Origin: Planctomycetia bacterium
Lineage (GTDB): Bacteria; Planctomycetota; Phycisphaerae; UBA1845; UTPLA1
DNA length: 64,000 nucleotides
Direction: 5' to 3'
Assembly (NCBI GenBank): GCA_015200345.1
Contig: CP054187.1
Coordinates: 3,394,470 to 3,458,469 of the forward strand
Position 1 is the stretch's first letter. Every line of letters starts with the position of its first letter. Made by a program: the position numbers and the translations under genes. This document shows, in pieces, positions 11,956-20,731 of the stretch. The notes below the pieces were generated by a model. That model ran no database searches and had not been told where the DNA came from. It saw nothing but the letters and a program-made list of their open reading frames with translations.

Positions 11956-12003
11956 GGTCGGTGACTCCTAATCGGGGTTTCGTATTACTTCTTATGTCGA
12001 GAT

Positions 12004-12018
12004 TCGAGCGAAGCTCGA
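12004..12018 (-). other. Small perfect hairpin in the hppA leader
   Basis: TCGAGC-GAA-GCTCGA forms a 6-bp stem with a three-base loop, 49-63 bases upstream of the hppA start codon. It would lie in the 5' leader if transcription begins further upstream. A role in translation or mRNA stability is only a guess. Confidence 0.35.
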
Positions 12019-12080
12019 TTCCTGGCAGCGTGTGAAACCATCGCTCCGGGCCGATGGCGGGGGCCGCGCCACGCGCCGGT

Positions 12081-12098
12081 TTGTGATAACTTTCACAA
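12081..12098. promoter_or_regulatory. CRP/FNR-superfamily-type operator upstream of hppA
   Basis: TTGTGA-TAACTT-TCACAA is a perfect 6-bp inverted repeat with a six-base spacer. It matches the TGTGA-N6-TCACA core recognised by CRP-type regulators exactly. It lies 126-143 bases upstream of the hppA start codon and over 500 bases upstream of the plus-strand neighbour, so control of hppA is the natural reading. No CRP-family gene is in this window. Confidence 0.5.
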
Positions 12099-12282
12099 TC
12101 CTTCGAAGCGCGATGCCCGCCCGGTGTCGGCTTTAAGTCCTAGTGTCAAACGGAGTAACAACCCGGCAGCCGCTCGATTCAATGACCGCTCACCGGATTC
12201 TTTTGACCGCGCCGTTTCAACTCGCGAACCACTCGTCCTCTTCGACCGCTCGCGGCCAACTCCGCGCCGGTCGCTGAATGAT

Positions 12283-12331
12283 TCAAGGGCTGGAATGATA
12301 AGGGTTTGTGTGTGAAACATTCAAGCCCTGA
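12283..12331. other. Imperfect hairpin, 14-15 bp stem
   Basis: TCAAGGGCTGGAATG (12283-12297) pairs with CATTCAAGCCCTGA (12318-12331) with one mismatch and one bulge, leaving a 20-base loop. It is not followed by a T run and no coding sequence overlaps it. It could be a structured leader RNA or an operator; its function is unknown. Confidence 0.35.
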
Positions 12332-12576
12332 CGCGTTGTGCGCGCCTCCCGGTTGCTAAAGTAACACTGCTCATCAGGGCCTTCAGGCTCACGAGCGGCG
12401 TAACAATAGACATGACAAGCAGTTAAGTCATATCGTATGCCGAGTTGGCGAGATGTGACACCCATTTCGGTAGGCTAGCTAGAAAGCCGGATGATTCACC
12501 CCAGGTATGGGTTTGCTGCGAGTGGTTCGGCGCGGGCGGGGAATCCGGTCACAATGCTCGAACGGCAGGAGCGGTA

Positions 12577-12630
12577 ATGAACCGCCAAGGAATCATCGTC
12601 AAACTGGCGGGAAACGGCGAGAGAGATTGA
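12577..12630 (+). CDS. Possible 17-codon leader peptide
   Basis: A short ORF (start MNRQGI, end GERD) is preceded by AGGAG eight bases upstream. It ends three bases before the ATG of the secreted protein at 12634, so translational coupling is possible. It has no attenuator-like run of a single amino acid. It could equally be chance. Confidence 0.25.
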   Translation: MNRQGIIVKLAGNGERD

Positions 12631-12633
12631 ACC

Positions 12634-13797
12634 ATGAAACCGAGTATGCGAGCGGCGCGAGTCGTGATTCTTGCGGTGGCGGGATGGGCGTATGCGGCGT
12701 CGGGGGCGCTGGCGATTCCGCCGTCGACGAAGACCATCACAATCGAGGGGCGCGCAGCGGGCACAAGCGCCAGCGCGATGGAGCAGGCGAAGCAGGATGC
12801 GCTGCGCCGCGCGGTGGAGCAGGCCTGCGGGACGTTTATCAACTCGCAGAGCCGGGCGCAGAATTATACTTCTGTCTATGATAAGGTGATGGCCTCGGCC
12901 GCGGGCTACGTGACGGAGTTTGACGTGCTGTCGCGCCGGGTGGAGGCGGGAACGAGCATCTGTGAGGTGCGCGCGGTCGTCTCGACGGAGAGTTTCGAGA
13001 GCGAGTGGACGCGGCTGGCGCACACGATCGAGGCCGAGGGCAACCCGCGGTGCATCGTTGTGTTCATTGAAGACAACGACGTGGACGACGATCGTCCGGC
13101 GAAGGCCAACGGGGTGTCGCAATCGGTGATCGAGAGCTTTTTCCTGAACAAGGGCGTTCAGTTGATGGATCGCGGGGCTGGGGAAGAGGCGCGCGGGCGG
13201 GACCTTACGCTGGCGGCGATGAACGACGACGTGGGGAAACTGGCGGCGATGGCAGCGAGCTTCAAGGCGGATGTCGCCGTGCGGGGCAACGCGGAGGCGC
13301 GGCGTGCCGGCACGACGCAACTGGGGGGGCGCACGCTGTACAAATGGACGGCGACGATCAACGTGCGTGCGTACCACGCCGACTCGGCGCAAATGCTGAT
13401 GGCAAACAGCTACACGGCGTCGCACAGCACGGTGAACTCGAACGCGGGCGGCGATGAGGCCCTGCGCAAGTGCGCCGAGGAGCAGGCGGGGGCGATCCTG
13501 CGGGACGTGGGCGAGTCGTGGCGCAAGCGGCAGCAGGTGCGGCGCATCTGTCAGATCACGCTGGAGAATTGTACGCGCAAGGAGTTCAAGCTGTTTGAAG
13601 CGGCGCTGCGCGAGGTGGACGGTGTGCAGGACGTGAAGCTGCGCGAGCTGGTGAACAACGTTTGCCAGGTCGAGGTGGATTGGTCGTACGACCTCGAGCG
13701 GCTGGTGACGCGCATCGAGGAGTTGAAAGCCGGGGGGCTTGCCTTCGAAGCATCGGAACAGACTCACGACCGGGCGACGTTCAAGATTCGCAAATGA
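12634..13797 (+). CDS. Secreted protein with FlgT-N/LPP20-like domain
   Basis: The protein has 387 residues, with a signal peptide over about residues 1-27 (ending SGALA-IP). The mature N-terminus (about 32-125) starts with ITIEGRA. It then has A-x2-DALRRAVEQACGTFI and a beta-hairpin ending VRAVVSTESF, resembling the FlgT N-terminal / LPP20-type domain of periplasmic proteins. A second domain (about 140-270) and a third (about 295-385, opening with ICQITLEN) could be further small alpha/beta modules. The stop overlaps the next start as ATGA, so the pair is translationally coupled. Flagellar function is not implied, as no flagellar genes are nearby. Confidence 0.6.
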   Translation: MKPSMRAARVVILAVAGWAYAASGALAIPPSTKTITIEGRAAGTSASAMEQAKQDALRRAVEQACGTFINSQSRAQNYTSVYDKVMASAAGYVTEFDVLSRRVEAGTSICEVRAVVSTESFESEWTRLAHTIEAEGNPRCIVVFIEDNDVDDDRPAKANGVSQSVIESFFLNKGVQLMDRGAGEEARGRDLTLAAMNDDVGKLAAMAASFKADVAVRGNAEARRAGTTQLGGRTLYKWTATINVRAYHADSAQMLMANSYTASHSTVNSNAGGDEALRKCAEEQAGAILRDVGESWRKRQQVRRICQITLENCTRKEFKLFEAALREVDGVQDVKLRELVNNVCQVEVDWSYDLERLVTRIEELKAGGLAFEASEQTHDRATFKIRK

Positions 13798-14975
13798 ACC
13801 GGCGGCGTATCTTCGCACTGGTCTTGGCGGCGGGGCCGAGCCGACGCATGGGTCGGCCGAAGCTGCTTCTGGAATACGGCGGAGGGACGATCCTGGAGGC
13901 CGTGCTGGACGCGGTGTTTGATTCGCCGCTGGACGGCGCGGTGATCGTGACGACGCCGGAGATCGAGGCACTGCTGCGGGATGCCGTTCCGCCGGACGTG
14001 GCTGTGGCGTTGAATCACGATGCGGACAGCAACGTGATCACATCCGTGAAGCTGGGCCTGTCCAAAGTCAAGACGCGTTATCACCTGCAAGACGACGACG
14101 GCATCGTCGTGATGCTCGGCGACATGCCGGAGATCACGTCCGTGACGGTGTCGATGTGCGCCGAGATGTATCGAATGGCCAAGCAGCCGAGGATGCTCGT
14201 GGCGACGTATCACGGCGTGCGGAGCTACCCGGTCATCGTGCCGTTTTCGCGCATGCTGGAAGTGTTCTGCTGGGATCGGCCCCGCGTGCTGGAGGAACTG
14301 TGGGAGAGGCCGGGGGCCGACGTCCGCGAGCTGCCGATCGGGTTGTGCCCGAAGCCGATCGACGTGGACACGCCGGAGGATTACGAGCGGCTGCTGGCGA
14401 TTCATCGTGCCTCCGTACCGCGTGATGCCTCGCCCCCCCGGCTGCGTTTGATTCGTGACGACGAAGAGAAGGGACGCGGGACGGACCCCGCCCTGTCGAG
14501 CGGCGGCAGTCGGGCGGATGAGCGCGACGCCGCGGCAGGATTGCCGCTGGACTGGCACATCTCGGTCGCGAAGCATGATGACGAGATCGCTGCATGCTGG
14601 CCGGTGATGGCGGAGCTTCGGCCGCATGTGAACGAGACCGAGTTCGTCGCGCGGGTGCATCGTCAGGCGGCAAGCGGTTATCGGCTGGCGCGGCTGGAGG
14701 CGGCGGGCCGCGTGGTGAGTGTGGCGGGCTATCGAATCGGTGAAAATCTGTCGTGGGGTCGGCATCTGTATGTGGATGATCTCGTGACGGCGGCGGCGGC
14801 GCGGTCGAAGGGCTATGGGGAGGCGCTGTTCAACTGGCTGGTGGAGGAAGCCCGGCGAAACGAGTGCGACGCGTTGCATCTGGACAGCGGCGTGCAGCGG
14901 TTCGCGGCGCACCGGTTTTATCTCGCGATGCGGATGGATATCACGTCACACCATTTCGCGATCAAGCTCAAGTAG
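13794..14975 (+). CDS. MobA/MocA-like nucleotidyltransferase fused to a GNAT acetyltransferase
   Basis: The protein has 393 residues. Residues about 5-205 form an NTP-transferase domain with the signature LAAGPSRRMGRPK (11-23) and the metal-binding GDMPEI. It is closest in style to MocA/MobA enzymes that add CMP or GMP to molybdopterin, or to related sugar nucleotidyltransferases. A linker rich in Arg, Ser and Gly (about 213-242) leads to a GNAT fold (about 250-393), with the acetyl-CoA loop RSKGYGEALFNWL and LDSGVQRFAAHRFYL. It starts by ATGA overlap with the upstream secreted-protein gene. The joint substrate is unknown. Confidence 0.78.
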   Translation: MNRRRIFALVLAAGPSRRMGRPKLLLEYGGGTILEAVLDAVFDSPLDGAVIVTTPEIEALLRDAVPPDVAVALNHDADSNVITSVKLGLSKVKTRYHLQDDDGIVVMLGDMPEITSVTVSMCAEMYRMAKQPRMLVATYHGVRSYPVIVPFSRMLEVFCWDRPRVLEELWERPGADVRELPIGLCPKPIDVDTPEDYERLLAIHRASVPRDASPPRLRLIRDDEEKGRGTDPALSSGGSRADERDAAAGLPLDWHISVAKHDDEIAACWPVMAELRPHVNETEFVARVHRQAASGYRLARLEAAGRVVSVAGYRIGENLSWGRHLYVDDLVTAAAARSKGYGEALFNWLVEEARRNECDALHLDSGVQRFAAHRFYLAMRMDITSHHFAIKLK

Positions 14976-14993
14976 CTGGCGCGGCCGGTCGCG

Positions 14994-16304
14994 TTATTCA
15001 TGCCGCAGGGCATCGATGGGGTGGAGGATTGCGGCCTTGAAGGCGGGGATGATTCCGAAGACGACGCCGACCAAGGCGGAAAAGCCCAGGGCGAGGGCGA
15101 CGGCCCACCAGGGGACGACGACCTCGACCATCAGCGGGTGGCGCGTCGCAATTAGACAAATGGAGTAACCCAGGGCGACGCCGATCGCGCCGCCGACGGT
15201 GGCGAGGACGACGGCCTCGGTGAGGAATTGCGCGAGGATGTCGCGCCGCCGCGCGCCGACGCTCTTGCGCAGGCCGATCTCGCGCGTGCGTTCGGTGACC
15301 GAGACCAGCATGACGTTCATGACGCCGATGCCGCCCACGATGAGTGAGATACCGACGATGCCCGCAAGGACGCTGGTGGCGATGAGCCGAACGCGTTCAA
15401 AGTCTCGCAGAAACTCATCCTGCCGGAAGATGAGAAAGTCATTGGGTTCGCCGGGGCCAAGCCCGTGCCGTTCTCGCAGCACGCGTGTGACCTGCAACGA
15501 ACATTCCTCGACGTCTTTCTCGTCGGTGCATTCGAGGGTGAACGGCATGAAATACTTGGAGAGCGGCGAGAGCTTCAGGGCCGTGGTGAACGGGATGAGA
15601 ATGAGGTCGTCCTGCTTGTCGCCGAACATGGAGCCTTTGAGTTCGAGCAGGCCGACGACACGGAAGCGCATGCTGTTGAGGAAGATGTGATCGCCGACGA
15701 TGCGTTCGTCGCACTCCAGCCGCTTGAGCACGTCGCGTCCGAGGACGCAGACGTATTGCCCGTGATCGACCTCGAGCGGGCTGAAGAACCGCCCGGCGTC
15801 GGTGTAGAAACGGCGGATCGACTGAAACTCCTCCGTCGCGCCGCGCATTTTGACATCGGTTAGACGGCGGCGGCCGTACTCGACGGTCGCGGCGGAGAAG
15901 ACGAGCGGCGAGATGCGGCGAACCTTATCGCAGCGCATGGCGACTTCGCGCACGTCGCCGACATCGAGCAGAACCCGGCCCATAAACATGCCGCGTTCGG
16001 CGTGGGGGTCGTAGGGAAAGACAAACATCATGTTGGTGCCGAAGTTGCGGAGCGTACTGGTCATGTAGTCGCCGAAGCCCTGCACCATGGAGACGACGGT
16101 GATGGTGCTGGTGACGGCGATGATGATGCCGAGCGTGGTAAGAAAAGCGCGGGCCTTGTTGGCCCAGATCTGGGCGAGAGCGGTGAGGAGGTTCTGCCAA
16201 TGGCGTTCACCGGAAGCGCCGAGGCGATCCAGCAGACCGGCCTGATCTGCGGCGGACCGGCGGGTCGGTGCGAGGGTCGAAGGCCGGGCGTGGAGGGTCG
16301 TCAT
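14994..16304 (-). CDS. MacB/FtsX-type ABC transporter permease (second of two)
   Basis: The 436-residue permease has the MacB topology. One N-terminal helix (LLTALAQIWANKARAFLTTL region, about 37-70) is followed by a large extracytoplasmic domain (about 75-295). Three more helices follow, including VGGIGVMNVMLVSVTERTREIG and the C-terminal EAVVLATVGGAIG and FGIIPAFKAA. The ATP-binding domain is a separate gene upstream. It starts four bases after the stop of the first permease, to which it is clearly paralogous, so the two may form a heterodimer. The likely role is a mechanotransmitting exporter of a peptide, lipoprotein or small molecule. Confidence 0.9.
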   Translation of the reverse strand: MTTLHARPSTLAPTRRSAADQAGLLDRLGASGERHWQNLLTALAQIWANKARAFLTTLGIIIAVTSTITVVSMVQGFGDYMTSTLRNFGTNMMFVFPYDPHAERGMFMGRVLLDVGDVREVAMRCDKVRRISPLVFSAATVEYGRRRLTDVKMRGATEEFQSIRRFYTDAGRFFSPLEVDHGQYVCVLGRDVLKRLECDERIVGDHIFLNSMRFRVVGLLELKGSMFGDKQDDLILIPFTTALKLSPLSKYFMPFTLECTDEKDVEECSLQVTRVLRERHGLGPGEPNDFLIFRQDEFLRDFERVRLIATSVLAGIVGISLIVGGIGVMNVMLVSVTERTREIGLRKSVGARRRDILAQFLTEAVVLATVGGAIGVALGYSICLIATRHPLMVEVVVPWWAVALALGFSALVGVVFGIIPAFKAAILHPIDALRHE

Positions 16305-16308
16305 GCGC

Positions 16309-17643
16309 TTACTCGTGCCTCAACGCATCAATGGGGTGAAGGATGGCGGCTTTGAACGCGGGGATGATGCCGAAAAGAATCCCCGCGCCGGCGGAGAAGA
16401 CCAGGGCCAGCGCGACGGACCAGAGCGGCACGGATAGATCGACCATGCTTGGGTGCATGCCGGCGATGAACGCGATGCCGTAGCCGATGGCGATGCCGAC
16501 CGCGCCGCCGATGGTGCTAAGCACGACGGCCTCGATGAGGAATTGCAGGAGGATGTCGCGGCGGCGGCCGCCGACGCTCTTGCGCAGGCCGATCTCGCGC
16601 GTGCGCTCGGTGACGGAGACGAGCATGACGTTCATGATGCCGATTCCGCCGACGAGGAGTGAAATGCTGACGATGCCTGCGAGGACGGCGGAGGTGATGT
16701 TGCGGATCTTGGTGAACTCGCGCAGGGCCTGATCCTGGCGCTCGATCTCGAAATCGTCTGGCTGGCCGGGTCGCAGGCGGTGGCGCTGACGGAGAATGCG
16801 CTTGATCTGTGCCTCGACGGCGTCGATTTTGTCTTCGCCGCTGGCCTCGGCGAGAAAGCGAATGAGATCGCGCTGTTCGGGAAACATGTCGAGCATGGTT
16901 GAGTACGGGATCATGACGGTGAGATCCTGATCGTCGCCCATGAAGCTGCCCTTGGCTTCGAGGATGCCGACGACGCGGAAGCGGCGATCGGCGATTTTGA
17001 TGCTGCCGCCTTCGATGCTCTCATCGAGGTCGAGTCGCTTGAGGACGTTTCGCCCGACGACGCATACGTCACTGGCGCGGTCGACGTCGATCGGCCCGAA
17101 GAAACGGCCGCGATCGACGTAGTAGTTTCGAATGACCTGGTAATCCTGTGTGACCCCGCGCAGTGGGATGCCGGTGACTTCGGCCTTGCCGCAGGAGACG
17201 CCGACTTCGCCGTAGAGGAATGGTGTGAGGCGTTTCAGGTCTTCGCAATTGACGCGAACAGCGTTGACGTCATCGAGTGTGAGGCGGACCTGGTTGGTTC
17301 CGGTGATTCGCTGTTCCCAACGCACGTCGGGACTGACGATCATGTATTGGGTGCCGTAGCCGCGCAACATGCTGGTCATGTAATCGCCGAATCCCTGGAC
17401 GAAGGTGACCACCACGATGATGGCGGTGACGGCGATGATGATGCCGAGCGTGGTCAGGAGGCTGCGGCCTTTGTTCGCCCAGATTTGTGTGAGCGCGGTG
17501 AGGACGCCCTGCAAGGAGCGGTTCACGAACGCTCCTGCCAGCAGCGTGGCCCGGACGAGGCGTGACCGGTGCGGCGCTTCTGACGCGTCGCGCACGTGCG
17601 GGCCGGATGGCGGCGCATGCGGTGGATGGTGCGACATGGTCAT
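16309..17643 (-). CDS. MacB/FtsX-type ABC transporter permease (first of two)
   Basis: The 444-residue paralogue of the downstream permease has the same order of parts. There is a first helix near residues 55-85, an extracytoplasmic MacB_PCD-like domain, then VGGIGIMNVMLVSVTERTREIG, two closing helices and FGIIPAFKAA. I chose the ATG at 17643 because it overlaps the ATPase stop as ATGA; the longer frame to 17754 lies inside the ATPase gene. A His/Pro-rich N-terminal tail of about 20 residues precedes the first helix. Confidence 0.9.
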   Translation of the reverse strand: MTMSHHPPHAPPSGPHVRDASEAPHRSRLVRATLLAGAFVNRSLQGVLTALTQIWANKGRSLLTTLGIIIAVTAIIVVVTFVQGFGDYMTSMLRGYGTQYMIVSPDVRWEQRITGTNQVRLTLDDVNAVRVNCEDLKRLTPFLYGEVGVSCGKAEVTGIPLRGVTQDYQVIRNYYVDRGRFFGPIDVDRASDVCVVGRNVLKRLDLDESIEGGSIKIADRRFRVVGILEAKGSFMGDDQDLTVMIPYSTMLDMFPEQRDLIRFLAEASGEDKIDAVEAQIKRILRQRHRLRPGQPDDFEIERQDQALREFTKIRNITSAVLAGIVSISLLVGGIGIMNVMLVSVTERTREIGLRKSVGGRRRDILLQFLIEAVVLSTIGGAVGIAIGYGIAFIAGMHPSMVDLSVPLWSVALALVFSAGAGILFGIIPAFKAAILHPIDALRHE

Positions 17644-18419
17644 GCCCTCGCCGCGGCGCCGGAATGGAAATGCGCGGAGCATGAGTCGATAACGCGGCCG
17701 GTCTGTTGATCGGAAGCAATCAAGCCATCGCGGAGCGTGATGATGCGTTTGCATCGCGCGGCGATGTCGGCTTCGTGGGTGACGATGATGATGGTCTGCC
17801 CGGCCAGGTAGAGTCGGTCAAAGATGGCCATGATTTCGTCGCCGGTGACGGTGTCGAGGTTTCCGGTGGGTTCGTCTGCGAGAATGATGTCGGGCTGCTG
17901 GGCAAGGGCGCGAGCGATGGCGACGCGTTGCTTCTGGCCGCCGGAGAGCTGATTGGGCCGATGCTTGGCGCGGTCTTCGAGGCCGACGAGCCGCAGGGCG
18001 TCCATGGCGCGTTGCCGCCGCCGGGGGACCATGGCGTACATGAGCGGGAGCTGCACGTTCTTCAGGGCGGTGGTGCGCGGCAGCAGCTCGAAATTCTGGA
18101 AGACGAAGCCGATCTGTCGACCGCGGATGCGCGCGAGGCCGGACTGGGAGAGGCGCGAGACGTCGCGGCCGTTGAGGAAGTAATTGCCGCGCGTGGGGAT
18201 GTCGAGGCAGCCGAGGATATTCATCAGGGTGCTTTTGCCCGAGCCGCTTGGCCCCATGATGGCGACGTACTCATTTTCGCCGATGGTGAGCGTGACGCCG
18301 CGCAGGGCGTGGACCAGCTCGGTGCCGACGCGGTAGACCTTTTCAAGGTCGCGCAGCTCGATCAAGGCGCTGGGGTCGTTCAGTTGAAGTGATTCCATTC
18401 GCTGGGATCCCGGATGCAT
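17640..18419 (-). CDS. ABC transporter ATP-binding protein (MacB/LolD type)
   Basis: The protein has 259 residues. It carries Walker [11 protein letters not shown]-loop [11 protein letters not shown], signature [15 protein letters not shown], Walker [13 protein letters not shown] and the switch His in VTHEADIA. The spacing and the [15 protein letters not shown] text are typical of the LolD/MacB subgroup. It should power the two permeases encoded immediately downstream, the first of which starts within its stop codon. ATG at 18398 is a possible shorter start. The C-terminal about 25 residues are poorly conserved in the family. Confidence 0.93.
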   Translation of the reverse strand: MHPGSQRMESLQLNDPSALIELRDLEKVYRVGTELVHALRGVTLTIGENEYVAIMGPSGSGKSTLMNILGCLDIPTRGNYFLNGRDVSRLSQSGLARIRGRQIGFVFQNFELLPRTTALKNVQLPLMYAMVPRRRQRAMDALRLVGLEDRAKHRPNQLSGGQKQRVAIARALAQQPDIILADEPTGNLDTVTGDEIMAIFDRLYLAGQTIIIVTHEADIAARCKRIITLRDGLIASDQQTGRVIDSCSAHFHSGAAARA

Positions 18420-18438
18420 GCGCCGCGCCGCAAGGGCA

Positions 18439-19821
18439 TCAACCCTGCCGGGCGGCGGCGGCCGACGCGCTTTGTTCGGAAGAGGTCTTGTCGTCCTTGT
18501 CTGCTACGTGTGTCTTGGTTTCCGGCAACGGTTCCGATTCGGCGAGCTTCTTTTTCTCCTCCTCCGGAAGCGAGACCTTGCGGCCTTCCTTGAGTTGGTC
18601 GAGGCTGCGATAGGGCCCGGTGATCACCACGTCAGTCGGTTTGATGCCGGCGACCAGTTCGACGCGTCGCGTGTCGGCGATGCCCGGCTCGACGAAGCGG
18701 ACGCGGGCCAGTTCGCCGTCGAGAACGTATACCACTTTCAAGTACTGGGCGGCCCGCGCGCGGTCGGAGAGATCCGTCTTGGCCTGCTTGGCGTCGTACT
18801 CCTTCACGAGTTCGGGCGGAAGTTCCTTCCGCATGCGGTGGACGATGGCCTCGACAGGAATCGTGATCGCGTCGGCTTTGTGGTCAACTTCGATCTCGAC
18901 GTTGGCCGTCATGCCGGGGCGGATGCGCTGGTCGTTCGAGAGAATCTCGCAAATCGTCTCGAAGGTGACCACGTCCCGGCCTTGCTGCTTGGTGCTCTTC
19001 GCGGCGACGCGCAGGACTCTGGCCGGCACGGGGTTCTCCTGATCGGCCTGAAGATAGACGCGGGCCTTTTGCCCCTCCTTGACAAGCGGCACGTCCACTT
19101 CGTCGACGCGCGCTCGGACCTGCATGCGCGACAGATCGCTGATGGTCATGATGACCGTGCCCGGGTTGTTCATCGTGCCGGTGACGACGACTTCGCCGAT
19201 CTTCGCGTCCAGCCGCGAGACGACGCCATCGATCGGCGAGCGGATCACGGTGCGATCCAGATCGTCTTTCACGCGCTTCAGGGCGGCCTGGGCTTCGAGC
19301 ATTTCCTGTTTGCGCATTTCGCAGAGCGCACGGGTCTTTTTCAGGATCGTGCTGTAGTCATGCCGCTCCTTGTCGCTGGTGGCCTCGGCCTCGGCCAGCC
19401 GCAATTGCCAGCGGTAGTCGCGCTCGGCTTTCTCCAGTTCGGCTTCGGAGTCGATCATCGCCGCCTGGAGCCGGGCGATGCGCGCTTCGCACGATTGCAC
19501 CTCGGCCCGGAGCAGGTCTTCCTTCAGCCGGCAGAGCAGGTCGCCCTTCTTGACGACCGTTCCTTCTTCCACGGGCATCTCTTCGATCTTCGCGACGATC
19601 TCGGAGCTGACTTCCACTTCCAGCGTCGCTTCCACGTCGCCCGGTGCCTGCACGAGGCGCGTGATGTCCTGCTTGACCGGCCGCGTCGCGAACACGGTCA
19701 ACGGAATCTCCTCGGCGACGTTGATCAGCGGTTTGTCATCGGCGCCGCGGCGGAAGCTGCCCAGTGCGAAGACGCCGCCGACCACGCCGACGATGACCAG
19801 AAGCGTTGCGTATTTCCTCAT
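18439..19821 (-). CDS. MacA/HlyD-type periplasmic adaptor subunit
   Basis: The 460-residue membrane-fusion protein bridges an inner-membrane ABC exporter to the outer layers. It has an N-terminal membrane anchor (about 4-22), a lipoyl/barrel half (VKQDITRLVQAPGDVE onward), a long coiled-coil hairpin (about 105-215), then the second lipoyl half with TVIRSPIDGVVSRLDAKIGEVV. Beta-barrel domains follow, and a charged, Glu/Lys/Ser-rich tail (about 415-460) is unusual. It is immediately upstream of its ATPase and permeases. No TolC-like outer-membrane gene is adjacent. Confidence 0.92.
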   Translation of the reverse strand: MRKYATLLVIVGVVGGVFALGSFRRGADDKPLINVAEEIPLTVFATRPVKQDITRLVQAPGDVEATLEVEVSSEIVAKIEEMPVEEGTVVKKGDLLCRLKEDLLRAEVQSCEARIARLQAAMIDSEAELEKAERDYRWQLRLAEAEATSDKERHDYSTILKKTRALCEMRKQEMLEAQAALKRVKDDLDRTVIRSPIDGVVSRLDAKIGEVVVTGTMNNPGTVIMTISDLSRMQVRARVDEVDVPLVKEGQKARVYLQADQENPVPARVLRVAAKSTKQQGRDVVTFETICEILSNDQRIRPGMTANVEIEVDHKADAITIPVEAIVHRMRKELPPELVKEYDAKQAKTDLSDRARAAQYLKVVYVLDGELARVRFVEPGIADTRRVELVAGIKPTDVVITGPYRSLDQLKEGRKVSLPEEEKKKLAESEPLPETKTHVADKDDKTSSEQSASAAAARQG

Positions 19822-19840
19822 GGAATAACCTTTCTTCCGA

Positions 19841-20584
19841 TCAGGCCGTCATCATCGCGCCGGCCGTCCGCAAGGCCGCGCCCAGCACGAACAAGGTGAT
19901 GCAGGCCGCAAGGGCCGCTCGGCGCGAAAGCTGTTGCGTTGCGGTAACACCAATATAGACAACAATCCAATACCAGATGACCATTGGATCGATCCCGGCC
20001 AGGTACGGCGCCTTGCCCGCCGGGAGCAGCATGTCCAGCGAGGTGCCCACCTGGGTCGTGCGATAGGCCAGCATCATCAGCAGTTGCAGCACTTCCCCCG
20101 CGAGATCGATGAACCCGGCGAAGACGCAGATGTTCATCAGCGTGTGATACTCCGGTTTGCGACCCGTCAGGGCGACGGTGGCGAAGAGCATCGACGAGAC
20201 GAACAGGATCGAAACGAGCAGCGAGACCGGGGTCGCGACGATGGCTTTCAATCGACCGACGAGCTTCATGAACTCGCCATTCTTGCGGACGCTGTCCATC
20301 TCATCGCGCAGGGCGACGCGGTCCACCAGATCGCGCTGCGCCGATTCCAGGACGGCCAGCTCGCGCTCGGTCTGCTGATCCACGACGCGATCGACCAGCC
20401 CGGTCTGCACGCGCAGGTAGCCGACGAGGGTCACGAAGATAAGCAGGACGGCAAGCGTCCATGCGTACGTCGCGGTGTCCTCGACCCGGCGGAAGAGCGC
20501 CGCGGGCGCAGCAAAAACCAGCGGGGCGTCGGCCAGCCCGGGTCGGCGGGATTCCTCATGACCTGTAACTTCAGCTAGTTCCAA
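19841..20584 (-). CDS. YIP1-family multi-pass membrane protein
   Basis: The protein has 247 residues, with about five predicted membrane helices (about 41-58, 123-145, 150-175, 197-213, 222-243). A cytoplasmic N-terminus and a charged helical segment (60-115) that may form a coiled coil are also visible. The spacing resembles YIP1-domain proteins often encoded with MacAB-like exporters. The first possible start is TTG at 20584, with no strong ribosome-binding site, so the N-terminus is uncertain. It is the first gene of the five-gene exporter operon (gap to the adaptor 19 bases). Confidence 0.65.
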   Translation of the reverse strand: MELAEVTGHEESRRPGLADAPLVFAAPAALFRRVEDTATYAWTLAVLLIFVTLVGYLRVQTGLVDRVVDQQTERELAVLESAQRDLVDRVALRDEMDSVRKNGEFMKLVGRLKAIVATPVSLLVSILFVSSMLFATVALTGRKPEYHTLMNICVFAGFIDLAGEVLQLLMMLAYRTTQVGTSLDMLLPAGKAPYLAGIDPMVIWYWIVVYIGVTATQQLSRRAALAACITLFVLGAALRTAGAMMTA

Positions 20585-20731
20585 GTTTTAGCGATGCTCC
20601 ACCGGTCGGCCGAACGGGGCCGCCACTCAACACAACGGAATCCGGACACTCTTACTTCGCGGTCAAGCGTCATTTATTTGAAGCCGTCCCCCCGAAAGTT
20701 ACCCCATAAGCTGTGCAGGCGATGCGTGGAA

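Larger units (their letters stand above)
11956..12633. other. 678-base intergenic region between divergent genes
   Basis: The region separates hppA (minus) from the FlgT-N-like gene (plus) and is unusually long for this window. It contains a small hairpin near hppA (12004-12018), a CRP/FNR-type palindrome (12081-12098), a long imperfect hairpin (12283-12331) and a 17-codon ORF with a ribosome-binding site (12577-12630). No convincing larger gene or known riboswitch was recognised. It should hold promoters for both neighbours. Confidence 0.5.
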
